Below are positions 46,157 to 55,276 of a DNA stretch of 64,000 nucleotides, one piece after another. The DNA is from Spirochaetales bacterium (GTDB lineage: Bacteria; Spirochaetota; Spirochaetia; UBA9216): assembly GCA_016839055.1 (NCBI GenBank), contig JAEKNX010000019.1, forward strand, positions 1-64,000, written 5' to 3'. A program made the translations under genes and the position numbers. Under the pieces are notes generated by a model that worked only from the letters and a program-made list of their open reading frames with translations, did not search any database and had not been told where the DNA came from. Position 1 is the first letter of the stretch. Each line of letters starts with the position of its first letter.

Positions 46157-47954
46157 ATACATCCTGTAAATCCAGACGCTCTCTGCTCTTTATCATCTGA
46201 TCTTTGTTCTGAATTATCTCGGTATTTATATCACTTTCCAGAATAGAATTACTCGACACCCTCTCAAGCTCCTCCTTCTCCAATTCGGTGAAGGCAATTT
46301 TACCAACCTTCGTAACAGGCAACGACTCTCTAAACTCTATCTCTTTCGGACAGCTCCACTTATTAATTCTTGAACGGCAGTAATCCATCAGTTGCTTCTC
46401 GAGTTCAGGTCCAGCATCCTCTTCATTATGAAGAACTACGAAAGCCTTAACCTTTTGCAGCTGATACGTATCGGGAACCCCGATAGCGCAGGCCATATTC
46501 ACCGATTCATGAGAATCGAGAATCTTTTCAATCTCGGTAGGATAAACTGAAACACCTGAGACTTTAATCATCCGCTTCATCCGAAGCTTAAAAAAGACAA
46601 AACCATCTGCATCCATTGTTCCAAGATCGCCGGTGTGCAGCCAACGAAGTCCGTCATCATGGACTTTAAGCGCCGCACTGGTTTCTTCAGGTTCATTCAG
46701 ATAACCGTTCATAATAGTGGGACCGGACAGGCATATTTCCCCTTCAATTCCTGAAGGCTGAGCGTCAATAGTATTAGGTTTGACAATCTTTGCGGCCATG
46801 TCAGATATCGGGATTCCGACAGAGCCTTCCCGGTATTCGGTCTCAGGCATCAGGAGAGCCACAGTTACCGATTCTGTCAGACCGTAGCCTTCCCGCAAAA
46901 CAGTTTTTGAGCCCCCGTCTTTTAATATCTTGTCGAATCTCTCTTTAATACTCCTAGGCACCTTATCACCACCGCCGAAAACCCCCTTCAGATTACTCAG
47001 ATCAGCTTTGGCAAGATTCTTATTCTTCAGAAGAGCTTCAAATAATGTCGGCACGCCGGCAATCACCGAAGGCTGCTTCTTTTTAATCAGCTTAGCTGTG
47101 ATTTCGGCGTTGAATTGCGGAACCAGAATGAGCGTGCCCGCCCCAATCAGAAAACCATGAACACATACCCCAAGTCCGAAACCATGAAACACAGGAAGGA
47201 TAGCAAGTATTGAATCTCCCGGCTTGAAGGGGTCTGTAGCAGCAAGCTGAACTCCGACCTGACGCCCCAGGGCGTTGAAATTCATGGATGATAGTTCAAT
47301 CCCCTTAGGACGGCCAGTTGTTCCTCCGCTATAGAGGATCACAGCTGTTTCCTCAGGTTTCATTGATTCATTCTTCGGATTTTCCACCTTCATCCGCATC
47401 AGATCTTTCCACCAGAGGATTTTCTTTGACTTCGGGATGGCTGGTATTTTCCGGCCCTTTGTAAGGTAAAACAGTGAATGGGTGATATTCCCCATATAAT
47501 CACCCAACCTCGTAACTATCAGTTTTTTCACATTGCTTGATGACAGCGCGCCCTTGAACCTTCCGTAAAAGGCGTCCAGTGTAAAAGCCCAGCGACTGTC
47601 GCTTATTTTCAAAAACTGCTCAATCTCCTGCGTTGCCGATAAGGGATGAATAAGACTCGCAATAGCACCAATTTTATTCAGCGCATAAAAAACAATCACA
47701 ACCTGTGGGCAATTAGGAAGACAGATTGTAACCTTATCCCCCTTTCTTATACCCAAAGCTTCAAGTGAATCGGCACAGCAATCAATATCAATTAATAAAT
47801 TCTCATAAGTACTCTTCAATCCTAAAAAATCATAAGCAATTACTTGAGGAAAATTAAAAGCACTGCTTGCAACTGCTTCGTAGATAGTTTCATTTTTATA
47901 GTCGATAGACTCGGGAACATTGTTATAATATTTAAGCCATGGTTTATTCATCAT
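46149..47954 (-). CDS. AMP-dependent acyl-CoA ligase/synthetase
   Basis: AVILYSGGTTGRPKGIELS, LHTGDLGTMDADGFVFFKLRMKRMIKVSGVSVYPTEIE, PVTKVGKI. Confidence 0.94.
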   Translation of the reverse strand: MMNKPWLKYYNNVPESIDYKNETIYEAVASSAFNFPQVIAYDFLGLKSTYENLLIDIDCCADSLEALGIRKGDKVTICLPNCPQVVIVFYALNKIGAIASLIHPLSATQEIEQFLKISDSRWAFTLDAFYGRFKGALSSSNVKKLIVTRLGDYMGNITHSLFYLTKGRKIPAIPKSKKILWWKDLMRMKVENPKNESMKPEETAVILYSGGTTGRPKGIELSSMNFNALGRQVGVQLAATDPFKPGDSILAILPVFHGFGLGVCVHGFLIGAGTLILVPQFNAEITAKLIKKKQPSVIAGVPTLFEALLKNKNLAKADLSNLKGVFGGGDKVPRSIKERFDKILKDGGSKTVLREGYGLTESVTVALLMPETEYREGSVGIPISDMAAKIVKPNTIDAQPSGIEGEICLSGPTIMNGYLNEPEETSAALKVHDDGLRWLHTGDLGTMDADGFVFFKLRMKRMIKVSGVSVYPTEIEKILDSHESVNMACAIGVPDTYQLQKVKAFVVLHNEEDAGPELEKQLMDYCRSRINKWSCPKEIEFRESLPVTKVGKIAFTELEKEELERVSSNSILESDINTEIIQNKDQMIKSRERLDLQDVST

Positions 47955-48859
47955 ACAGATCTCATTTTCAATTTTAATTTTTCTATTTGCTCAACGGAGA
48001 GTCCCACAGGATTTTCCATCAGCCGCGGGTTTTCGATAAAATTCTTCAGGATATCAATAGATCTCGCACTGTATATACCGTCGGCAATTCTGTCATCGAG
48101 AGTGAACGTGATGTCCACCAGATCAACAACCTTAATCTCGCCTGTCTGCTCATCAACCAGGGGCCCCTTCTTTATTTTTCCTATAGCAGCGAAAACAGAA
48201 TTATTCCCCCATTCAAAAAGATGATGATAGGGAGAATCTATTCCAACGCTTCCTACATTTGTAATAAACATTGTTGAATAGAAGGGATCCGCTTTAAGCA
48301 TACTGCCCGGAGCCATATTAAAGTAATCGAGCAGTCTGAATGTGCCCATTATAAGTTTCAGAATAGGCCGCGGAAATTTCATGAAGAAACCAGGATCGGC
48401 GGTATTTGTATTCTTATCCTCTTTTTTATGTCGATGTATATACGAGTTTATTTTCTCAGAAACCGAAAAAATTGTATCATCGGGGTAAAAAGGAATTTTC
48501 ACATTAATCTCTTCGCCGCCGTCGTCTAATTGTTTCTTGGCAACAAATGAGAAAACTATTTCATTCCTCTGATAAAAATGATGCCCGGAAGTAAAGATAT
48601 TCAATTGCGGGCGCTGCAATACAGTGTACAGCGCTGCACAGAGACAAATTTGAAAAAAAGTTACATTTTTTGTACCTTTGGGAAGATCTTTATTTCGTTC
48701 TTCGATGTACTCTAGAGTTCTTGAAAGACAAACCTGCTGTTTGAAATAAATTGTTGATTCTGTTCTTGTTCGAAAAAGATATGGTAACATTCCCTGAAAT
48801 GATGGAACTTTAATTCTAATCCCGTCGGGACGATCTCTTATTATCATGAAATACCTCAA
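47951..48859 (-). CDS. 2-oxoacid dehydrogenase acyltransferase-like (CoA-dependent acyltransferase fold) protein
   Basis: C-terminal FITNVGSVGIDSPYHHLFEWGNNSVFAAIGKIKK...VDITFTLDDRIADGIYSARSIDILKNFIENP resembles the E2/CAT-like core; overlaps ligase start. Confidence 0.75.
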   Translation of the reverse strand: MRYFMIIRDRPDGIRIKVPSFQGMLPYLFRTRTESTIYFKQQVCLSRTLEYIEERNKDLPKGTKNVTFFQICLCAALYTVLQRPQLNIFTSGHHFYQRNEIVFSFVAKKQLDDGGEEINVKIPFYPDDTIFSVSEKINSYIHRHKKEDKNTNTADPGFFMKFPRPILKLIMGTFRLLDYFNMAPGSMLKADPFYSTMFITNVGSVGIDSPYHHLFEWGNNSVFAAIGKIKKGPLVDEQTGEIKVVDLVDITFTLDDRIADGIYSARSIDILKNFIENPRLMENPVGLSVEQIEKLKLKMRSV

Positions 48860-48930
48860 AGTTGAATATGTCTAACGATTATAATAGTCATGGCAACGAG
48901 ATGTAAAGAATATTATCAAAAAAACATTAA

Positions 48931-51249
48931 TTATAATTTCTTCGAAATTACTCTTCTGCCTAGTTTATCAATTACAATTATGAAGGCCGGAAGGAAAATC
49001 AGGGTCGCAAACATGGCTGCAAATAAGCTTATCGACACAAGTATTCCAAAAAATACAATCGGTTTAAAGCTTGCGAAGCCCAGAACCATAAATCCGGCGA
49101 CAATTGAAATGGTAGTTAACACAATAGGTCTACCGGTAATTAGAAAGGTCTTGCTTATCGCTGCCCTGCAATCCTGTTTTGTAACTACCAACTGTTTCTG
49201 ATACTGCAGAATAAAATGAATGGCATCATCGACCCCAACACCGATTGCGACATTTGAAACCAGAACGGTTGTAACATCCAGAGGAATTTTAAAAACAACC
49301 ATTATAATATAATTAAATGCTATAGCAGCTACCAGGGGTATCAGAGAAACACTCCCCAGCCTGAAGGAACGAAAAAATATTGAGGAAACCGCGAATATCA
49401 GCACCATTGACAGAAATGATGAAAAAAGCTGATCCTTCTGTATCTGCGCTGCGGCATCATAGTTTATCATCGTATTGCCCCAATAATAAACCTCGCTGAC
49501 TTCAGGGATAAATTCGCCGACTATTCCTTTGAAGTTCTCCAAAAGCGAAAGGGTGTCTTCGGCTGCGATGATCTTACCTGTTTCACCATCAAAAACTTTA
49601 ATAAATAATGTTACCTGAGAATAATCATCATTGATGAAATCAGCCTGTGAGCCGTAGGTAATATCCTTGCCTCCCTCACCGAGCAACTTGAAATAACGTG
49701 ACAACAGAAGAATAAGTCCCTTCTTTTCCGGAAATTCATCCTCACCGGTCATTACCTTATTAATCTGTTTTAAGATTGTATAGTAGGAAGTTAATCCAAT
49801 TACATTAATATCCTCAGAAAAGGCTTCCTGCATCAAAAGTATTTTTTTTATTACATCATCCCTGATAAAATAATTTTCGGTTCCATCCGGAGCTTTCAAA
49901 GTGATATTCAGCGCCTGCGAACCACCTGAATCTTCAAGCATTTCATAGGTATCCAGTACAATCTTGTCTTCACCGGGAAAATAATCAATGTAATCAACTT
50001 TACGGCTTATTTCAGGATATAGAAAGAAAGCGCTTATGACGATGACAAAAAATCCAACAAATAAAAGAAGGTATCGTCTATCTACAATTTCACCGAGTTT
50101 TACCACAATCTTTGTGATAAAATCTTTATGAATCTTTTCTTTATGAACCTTCCTCGGAGGAGACAGTTTAGATAATAAAGCAGGGAGAAAAAATATCGAC
50201 AGTATCACACAGGTTAATATCCCAAAACTGACCGACAGACCGAACTCCTTAAGCGGCCCTATTGAGGTAAAAAGCAGACTGCTGAACCCTATCATCGTTG
50301 TTACACCTGCAAGGATAACCGTCAGGACAACATGAGAAACCGCTTCAGCGATCCCTGAGACACCATCCTCCACATTATATGATCTGAAATACTCACTGAG
50401 AATATGTACTGTATAAGAACTGCCGATGGCAAGAATGATAATAGGAAGAATTATACTCACAATGGTTAAATCATATCCGATAGCAGTGGAAAATCCGATT
50501 GCCCACAGTGCCCCGATTCCTACAGTTATCAGCGGCAGAAATACGGCACGAAACGCCCGGAAACTGAAATACAAAACTATGAGGATGACCAAAAAAGCCA
50601 ATACGACGAGAACTAAAAGATCCCTCTGCAAATACTCAGCTGTATGATAGGAAAATGGAGCATCGCCGGTATATAAGACTTCAAATTCAGCAAGAAGCGG
50701 CTCAATTATTCTTTCAAACTCCATCATAAAGCCGGCAGGATCATCGATTGATGTGTTTATGAGGAAAGCTGTAAGGGTTTTCCCCATGTCCGAGACGACT
50801 GTGTTCTGGGCAAGCGGCTCAGACAAAAGTCGCTCTCTGAAATCTGCAAGTTCTTCTTCATTTCGAGGTGGGTGAGAAACCATCCTCTCTACGGACAAAC
50901 GCCCTGCTTCATTCCTGAAGGTTATAAAATCAAATGGGCTGATACAGTCGGAAACTGCCGGATGTGCCTCAAGTTCCTGGAGGACATCAAAGAAAACTTC
51001 AAGTTTCCTTATTGATAAAGCGTCATCGGATTTTACCGATACCATGAGGTACATATCAAGCTCTTCGCTGATACCGGTTTCCTCCAGCAGTACTTCACTT
51101 CTCTCATTCTTATCAGGATAGATATTATAATAGTCAGGATTAAAAACCACCCCGGACGCCAAAACCCCCATTACAACAGTTATCAATAGTATTACAATAA
51201 TAATAAAATTTGCATGCTTAATGGTATTTGAAATAATTTTTTTCATCAT
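48931..51249 (-). CDS. RND superfamily (MMPL/SSD-type) exporter
   Basis: Duplicated TM layout; IILAIGSSYTVHILSEYFRSYN and SNVAIGVGVDDAIHFILQYQKQ. Confidence 0.93.
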   Translation of the reverse strand: MMKKIISNTIKHANFIIIVILLITVVMGVLASGVVFNPDYYNIYPDKNERSEVLLEETGISEELDMYLMVSVKSDDALSIRKLEVFFDVLQELEAHPAVSDCISPFDFITFRNEAGRLSVERMVSHPPRNEEELADFRERLLSEPLAQNTVVSDMGKTLTAFLINTSIDDPAGFMMEFERIIEPLLAEFEVLYTGDAPFSYHTAEYLQRDLLVLVVLAFLVILIVLYFSFRAFRAVFLPLITVGIGALWAIGFSTAIGYDLTIVSIILPIIILAIGSSYTVHILSEYFRSYNVEDGVSGIAEAVSHVVLTVILAGVTTMIGFSSLLFTSIGPLKEFGLSVSFGILTCVILSIFFLPALLSKLSPPRKVHKEKIHKDFITKIVVKLGEIVDRRYLLLFVGFFVIVISAFFLYPEISRKVDYIDYFPGEDKIVLDTYEMLEDSGGSQALNITLKAPDGTENYFIRDDVIKKILLMQEAFSEDINVIGLTSYYTILKQINKVMTGEDEFPEKKGLILLLSRYFKLLGEGGKDITYGSQADFINDDYSQVTLFIKVFDGETGKIIAAEDTLSLLENFKGIVGEFIPEVSEVYYWGNTMINYDAAAQIQKDQLFSSFLSMVLIFAVSSIFFRSFRLGSVSLIPLVAAIAFNYIIMVVFKIPLDVTTVLVSNVAIGVGVDDAIHFILQYQKQLVVTKQDCRAAISKTFLITGRPIVLTTISIVAGFMVLGFASFKPIVFFGILVSISLFAAMFATLIFLPAFIIVIDKLGRRVISKKL

Positions 51250-51540
51250 TATTTTAAATCTGCTTCAGTGATTTAATGATAGTGAGATACATGATTCACG
51301 CCCTTCGCAATATTGAAGTTCAAAACGTACATCGATTAAAAAAAAATGTCAACGAAGTACTCCTGAAGTAATAATCACTTCAATTATAATCTCGGAAAAC
51401 TTCTCTTCATAGCTCTTTTGCATTACCCGGTAAAAAAAATTATATCTGCAGACATTCATGGTTTCAGATAACCGGGGCCTTCATGCCTGCCAAACATTCA
51501 CCGATGTAAAATGAACACTCTGCGCCAACCCGAATTCCGG

Positions 51541-51569
51541 TTGACATCCTTTATTCTCCGTCCTATCAT
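51541..51569 (+). promoter_or_regulatory. Sigma-70-like promoter
   Basis: TTGACA-N17-TATCAT upstream of 51593 CDS. Confidence 0.7.
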
Positions 51570-51592
51570 TTGCTTACCATGAGGAGAGAAAT

Positions 51593-52387
51593 ATGAGAAG
51601 TCATGAATTAGATTATGAAATCCTGGGTGATGATATCCAGATTGTAGAGATAGAACTAGATCCGGGCGAAGTTGTCGTCGCGGAAGCAGGCGCGATGAAC
51701 TACATGGAGGACAATATCACCTTCGAAGCAAGAATGGGCGACGGCACTGAGGCTGATTCAGGGATAATGGGAAAACTCTTCGGGGCCGGAAAGCGGGTAT
51801 TAACCGGAGAGTCGATCTTCATGACCCATTTCAAACACAGCGGCACGAGCGGCAAGCGCCGTGTTGCCTTTGCCGCTCCCTATCCGGGAAAAATCATCGC
51901 CATAAACCTTGCGGATATCGGAGGTGAGCTGCTCTGTCAGAAAGACGCCTTCCTCTGCGCCGCCCTCGGCACGGAAGTCAGCATAGCTTTTAACAAGAAG
52001 TTCGGAACCGGCCTCTTCGGCGGCGAGGGATTCATCCTGCAGCGCCTGCGAGGTGACGGGATGGTCTTCATTCACGCCGGCGGCACGGTTATAAAGAAGG
52101 AACTCAAAGGTGAAACCCTGCGCGTCGACACCGGCTGTATTGTGGCCTTCCAACCGAATATCGACTACAGCATTGAGCAGGCCGGAAATCTGAAATCTAT
52201 GGTATTCGGAGGGGAAGGACTCTTTCTCGCTACCCTGAGCGGTACCGGAACCGTAATGCTTCAGAGCATGCCCTTTGCCCGTCTCGCGGATCGTATAACC
52301 AGACAGGCAGGCACCGCCGCCGGCGGACGACGCCAGGGCGAAGGCAGTATCCTCGGAGCCCTGGGTAATCTGCTCGACGGGGACTAA
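51593..52387 (+). CDS. TIGR00266/AIM24-family protein
   Basis: [82 protein letters not shown]. Confidence 0.92.
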   Translation: MRSHELDYEILGDDIQIVEIELDPGEVVVAEAGAMNYMEDNITFEARMGDGTEADSGIMGKLFGAGKRVLTGESIFMTHFKHSGTSGKRRVAFAAPYPGKIIAINLADIGGELLCQKDAFLCAALGTEVSIAFNKKFGTGLFGGEGFILQRLRGDGMVFIHAGGTVIKKELKGETLRVDTGCIVAFQPNIDYSIEQAGNLKSMVFGGEGLFLATLSGTGTVMLQSMPFARLADRITRQAGTAAGGRRQGEGSILGALGNLLDGD

Positions 52388-52398
52388 ATCAGACTTCC

Positions 52399-52447
52399 GG
52401 CAGTAGAAGCCGGCTAAATACGCCGGCTCTTACTGCTTCTTTGATTT
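52399..52447 (+). terminator. Putative terminator hairpin
   Basis: GGCAGTAGAAGCCGGC-taaatac-GCCGGCTCTTACTGC followed by T-rich run. Confidence 0.6.
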
Positions 52448-52505
52448 TATTTTAAATCTCATTGAGCTGACTTTTAAAGGATAACCCTGCTCTTTCCCAC
52501 CGCTG

Positions 52506-53603
52506 CTAAAACTGGAATTGAAACATCAGTCCCGGGAAAGTCAGTTTTTTTCCGTCCATTTTGAAATCATTTATCAGGTAGTCTAGCCTTACTCCTACCT
52601 GAAAAAATCCGAATATATCCAGATAAAGACCTGCGCCGGTTGAAATCAGAAAACCCTGATAGCCGGCTTCTTCAAAATAAAAAGCTGAATCAAAATATAC
52701 CAGAAATCCCGGCATGAGCGCGGGCAGAAAAAGGGCCGGAAAGTTTATTCGCAGCTCCAAATTGTTTGTTACCGTAAACTTGGTATTAAACCTCTCCCTT
52801 TCAACACCCCTGATATCAGCCCGGTTATCATAACGAACATTAACAGGGACATAGTCACCGTTGGCATAACCAAGCTTGAATCTCTCAGCCAGGTATATAT
52901 TGAAAAGATTAAACCCTCTCTCCGGTTCAATATCAATGATTGGAATATAGACCTTAATTTCGGTATTAAGATGATAATAATCCGCCGACCGGTTCAAAAA
53001 ATCAGGACCGCAGTCAAGCTGAAGCAGTGCTTCTATTCCTTCTTTAACACTATGATCATTTATGGATACATCGTTATAAGCTCCGCCAAACTCAACTGAA
53101 GTCTGAAACTGGCCGTCAGCTTCAGCACTGCCGCTATAATTAAAAAAGTACTGCTGCGGCCTCTGCGGGTCATTTATATTGTATTCATAACAGCCATTAT
53201 AGTAAATAAAACCTTCCAGCAAGTTTTCGCCTATTCTCTCATTCCAAAAAAATCCCTGTCTAATCCCAAGCTGCCAGTCCAGGTAGATTTTCTTAAACTC
53301 TGCATCCTCAGAATTAAAGCCACTTGTCCCGGGCAAGATATACGCATCGCTTATATCAAGAAAATAGTTACGGCTGACCCACCCTCCGGTAAGGTTCAGA
53401 CCAAAAACAGTTTCAGTACCTTCGAGCAGCGGAATCCCTGTGTATTCAAATTCAGCCATGCAGTCAATGAAACCGATTGGATGAAACAAAAAATAAATAC
53501 TACTCTGCTCTTCCTCATCTTTTTCGTCTTCTGGACCTTCCGCGGACAGAGAAACTGCCGACAGAATAATAATCAATATACCGAGAAATATCTTTTCTTT
53601 CAT
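52506..53603 (-). CDS. Hypothetical outer-membrane-like protein (TetR-associated)
   Basis: Signal peptide KIFLGILIIILSAVSLSAEG, aromatic-rich beta pattern, terminal aromatic FPGLMFQFQF. Confidence 0.65.
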   Translation of the reverse strand: MKEKIFLGILIIILSAVSLSAEGPEDEKDEEEQSSIYFLFHPIGFIDCMAEFEYTGIPLLEGTETVFGLNLTGGWVSRNYFLDISDAYILPGTSGFNSEDAEFKKIYLDWQLGIRQGFFWNERIGENLLEGFIYYNGCYEYNINDPQRPQQYFFNYSGSAEADGQFQTSVEFGGAYNDVSINDHSVKEGIEALLQLDCGPDFLNRSADYYHLNTEIKVYIPIIDIEPERGFNLFNIYLAERFKLGYANGDYVPVNVRYDNRADIRGVERERFNTKFTVTNNLELRINFPALFLPALMPGFLVYFDSAFYFEEAGYQGFLISTGAGLYLDIFGFFQVGVRLDYLINDFKMDGKKLTFPGLMFQFQF

Positions 53604-53710
53604 TCATATTTTCCTTGTCTTTTAATCTTGCAGTCTTGCCGGGATCAACCATTCTGACCCTATCATCCAGAAATCTTTTATTGACAAAGGAATAAGGAAA
53701 TGATAAGTTC

Positions 53711-53729
53711 AAGTGAACATTGTTCATTT
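53711..53729. promoter_or_regulatory. TetR-type operator 1
   Basis: AAGTGAACA-T-TGTTCATTT; one arm mismatch relative to operator 2. Confidence 0.8.
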
Positions 53730-53748
53730 CTATCAACAGGAGCACCTT

Positions 53749-54309
53749 TTGTCAAGAGTTATTGAGAACCCCAGAGAACTCATTCTAAAAAAAGCTGAAG
53801 TTTTACTTTTTAATGAAGGATACTCCAGTGTCAACATCAGAAGGGTTGCAAAGGATTGCGGCATTGCAGTTGGAACAATTTATAATTACTTTCCCGGGAA
53901 AAAAGAACTTGTTATTGAAATGATGGTTAATTTCTGGATCAATTTTTTTTTAAAAATAAACACCGAAATTAATTCGGATAAAGATTTCTATCTCAAACTA
54001 AAATACATCATGGATGAACTCTCCTGTATTTTAAAAAGATTCAAAGATGTCTGGTTGAAAAATGAACTCTATTCCACTCCGGATTACATCGCGAGCGGGA
54101 TGCAGGAACATAATACTCATATAGGAAAACTGATATCGATGATAGAAGAAATGCTAAAAAGCGAATTAGAGGCCCGGAACAGAGAGATTGATAACGGCTT
54201 TACAACTCACAGCATGGCAAAATTCATTGTGATTAATTTTATATCTATGATACAAATGCCCTTTATGGATTATGATTTTTTTGAAAAAATATTAAAAAAG
54301 TTGATTTAA
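53749..54309 (+). CDS. TetR/AcrR-family regulator
   Basis: RELILKKAEVLLFNEGYSSVNIRRVAKDCGIAVGTIYNYFPGKKELVIEMM. TTG start at 53749 after aggagc preferred; the longer ORF start lies inside the operator. Confidence 0.93.
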   Translation: MSRVIENPRELILKKAEVLLFNEGYSSVNIRRVAKDCGIAVGTIYNYFPGKKELVIEMMVNFWINFFLKINTEINSDKDFYLKLKYIMDELSCILKRFKDVWLKNELYSTPDYIASGMQEHNTHIGKLISMIEEMLKSELEARNREIDNGFTTHSMAKFIVINFISMIQMPFMDYDFFEKILKKLI

Positions 54310-54311
54310 CA

Positions 54312-54340
54312 GAACCTTCCAATACGAGGAAGGTTTTTTA
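54312..54340 (+). terminator. Intrinsic terminator
   Basis: AACCTTCC-N7-GGAAGGTTTTTTA. Confidence 0.85.
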
Positions 54341-54348
54341 ATGAACAC

Positions 54349-54367
54349 AAATGAACAATGTTCATTT
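54349..54367. promoter_or_regulatory. TetR-type operator 2
   Basis: AAATGAACA-A-TGTTCATTT perfect 9-bp arms. Confidence 0.85.
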
Positions 54368-54398
54368 GAAATATATATTATCACTCAGGAGGAGAGAT

Positions 54399-55082
54399 AT
54401 GAATTACATAGAACCGGTTTTTGATGTATTTTATTTAGCTGCCGTTATTTCAATGGGAATAATCATGATAGCAGCCGGAAAAAACAATTTAATAGTAAGA
54501 TTATTCGGAATAATGGCGGTTGTCCTGGGAGGCGGAGACTCATTTCACCTGATCCCCCGAATCTATGCCCTGCTGACAACCGGACTGGAAGCTAATGCCG
54601 CGGCTCTTGGTATCGGAAAATTAATAACATCCGTTACAATGACATTATTTTATTTAATTCTTTATCGGATCTGGGAAATCAGATTTGATATAAAAAAGGC
54701 TGTGGGAATAAGAGTATTTATCGGAATATTCGTAATAGCGAGAATTATCTTGAATTTTATGCCTCAAAACATGTGGACACAATTCAATGCTCCGGCAAAC
54801 TGGGGAATCTACAGAAATATACCATTTGCACTGTTGGGTATTCTGATTGTCTATCTGATTCTGAAAAAAGCAATTGAAAATAATGATTCAACCTTTAAAA
54901 AAATCGGTATCGCAGTAATAATCTCATTTGCCTGTTATATACCAGTTGTGCTCTGGGCGTCATCATTCGGTATTATCGGGATTCTGATGATACCGAAAAC
55001 AATTGCCTACCTATGGGTTGTATTTATCGGTTTCAAAGAAATACGGCAAAAACAACTTAGCTGCCTTATTAAGGCGTCATGA
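54399..55082 (+). CDS. Hypothetical polytopic membrane protein in TetR locus
   Basis: About seven hydrophobic segments; RBS aggagg before ATG 54399. Confidence 0.75.
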   Translation: MNYIEPVFDVFYLAAVISMGIIMIAAGKNNLIVRLFGIMAVVLGGGDSFHLIPRIYALLTTGLEANAAALGIGKLITSVTMTLFYLILYRIWEIRFDIKKAVGIRVFIGIFVIARIILNFMPQNMWTQFNAPANWGIYRNIPFALLGILIVYLILKKAIENNDSTFKKIGIAVIISFACYIPVVLWASSFGIIGILMIPKTIAYLWVVFIGFKEIRQKQLSCLIKAS

Positions 55083-55085
55083 TAC

Positions 55086-55136
55086 TTAAGACGTTATCAA
55101 TACCGGCTTCAAACGCCGGTGTTGATAACGTCTTAA
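55086..55136. repeat. 22-bp near-perfect inverted repeat (hairpin)
   Basis: TTAAGACGTTATCAATACCGGC-ttcaaac-GCCGGTGTTGATAACGTCTTAA, single T-G position. Confidence 0.92.
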
Positions 55137-55152
55137 TGACAACAAGGAAAAT

Positions 55153-55236
55153 ATGATGAAAAAAACAATGATGACATTATTTCTGTTTCTATCAGCGGCC
55201 AACGCCCTCTTTGCCTTCGCGGTAAAACGAGAATAA
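55153..55236 (+). CDS. Possible 27-aa ORF resembling an isolated signal peptide
   Basis: MMKKTMMTLFLFLSAANALFAFAVKRE*. Confidence 0.35.
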   Translation: MMKKTMMTLFLFLSAANALFAFAVKRE

Positions 55237-55276
55237 CATCAGATATCAAACCGGCCCGCCTAAAGACGGCTGATTA

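Noticed and set aside
53713-53748. Upstream start of the TetR ORF (MNIVHFYQQEHL)
   Set aside because: It lies within/at the operator palindrome; TTG 53749 with aggagc RBS fits better.
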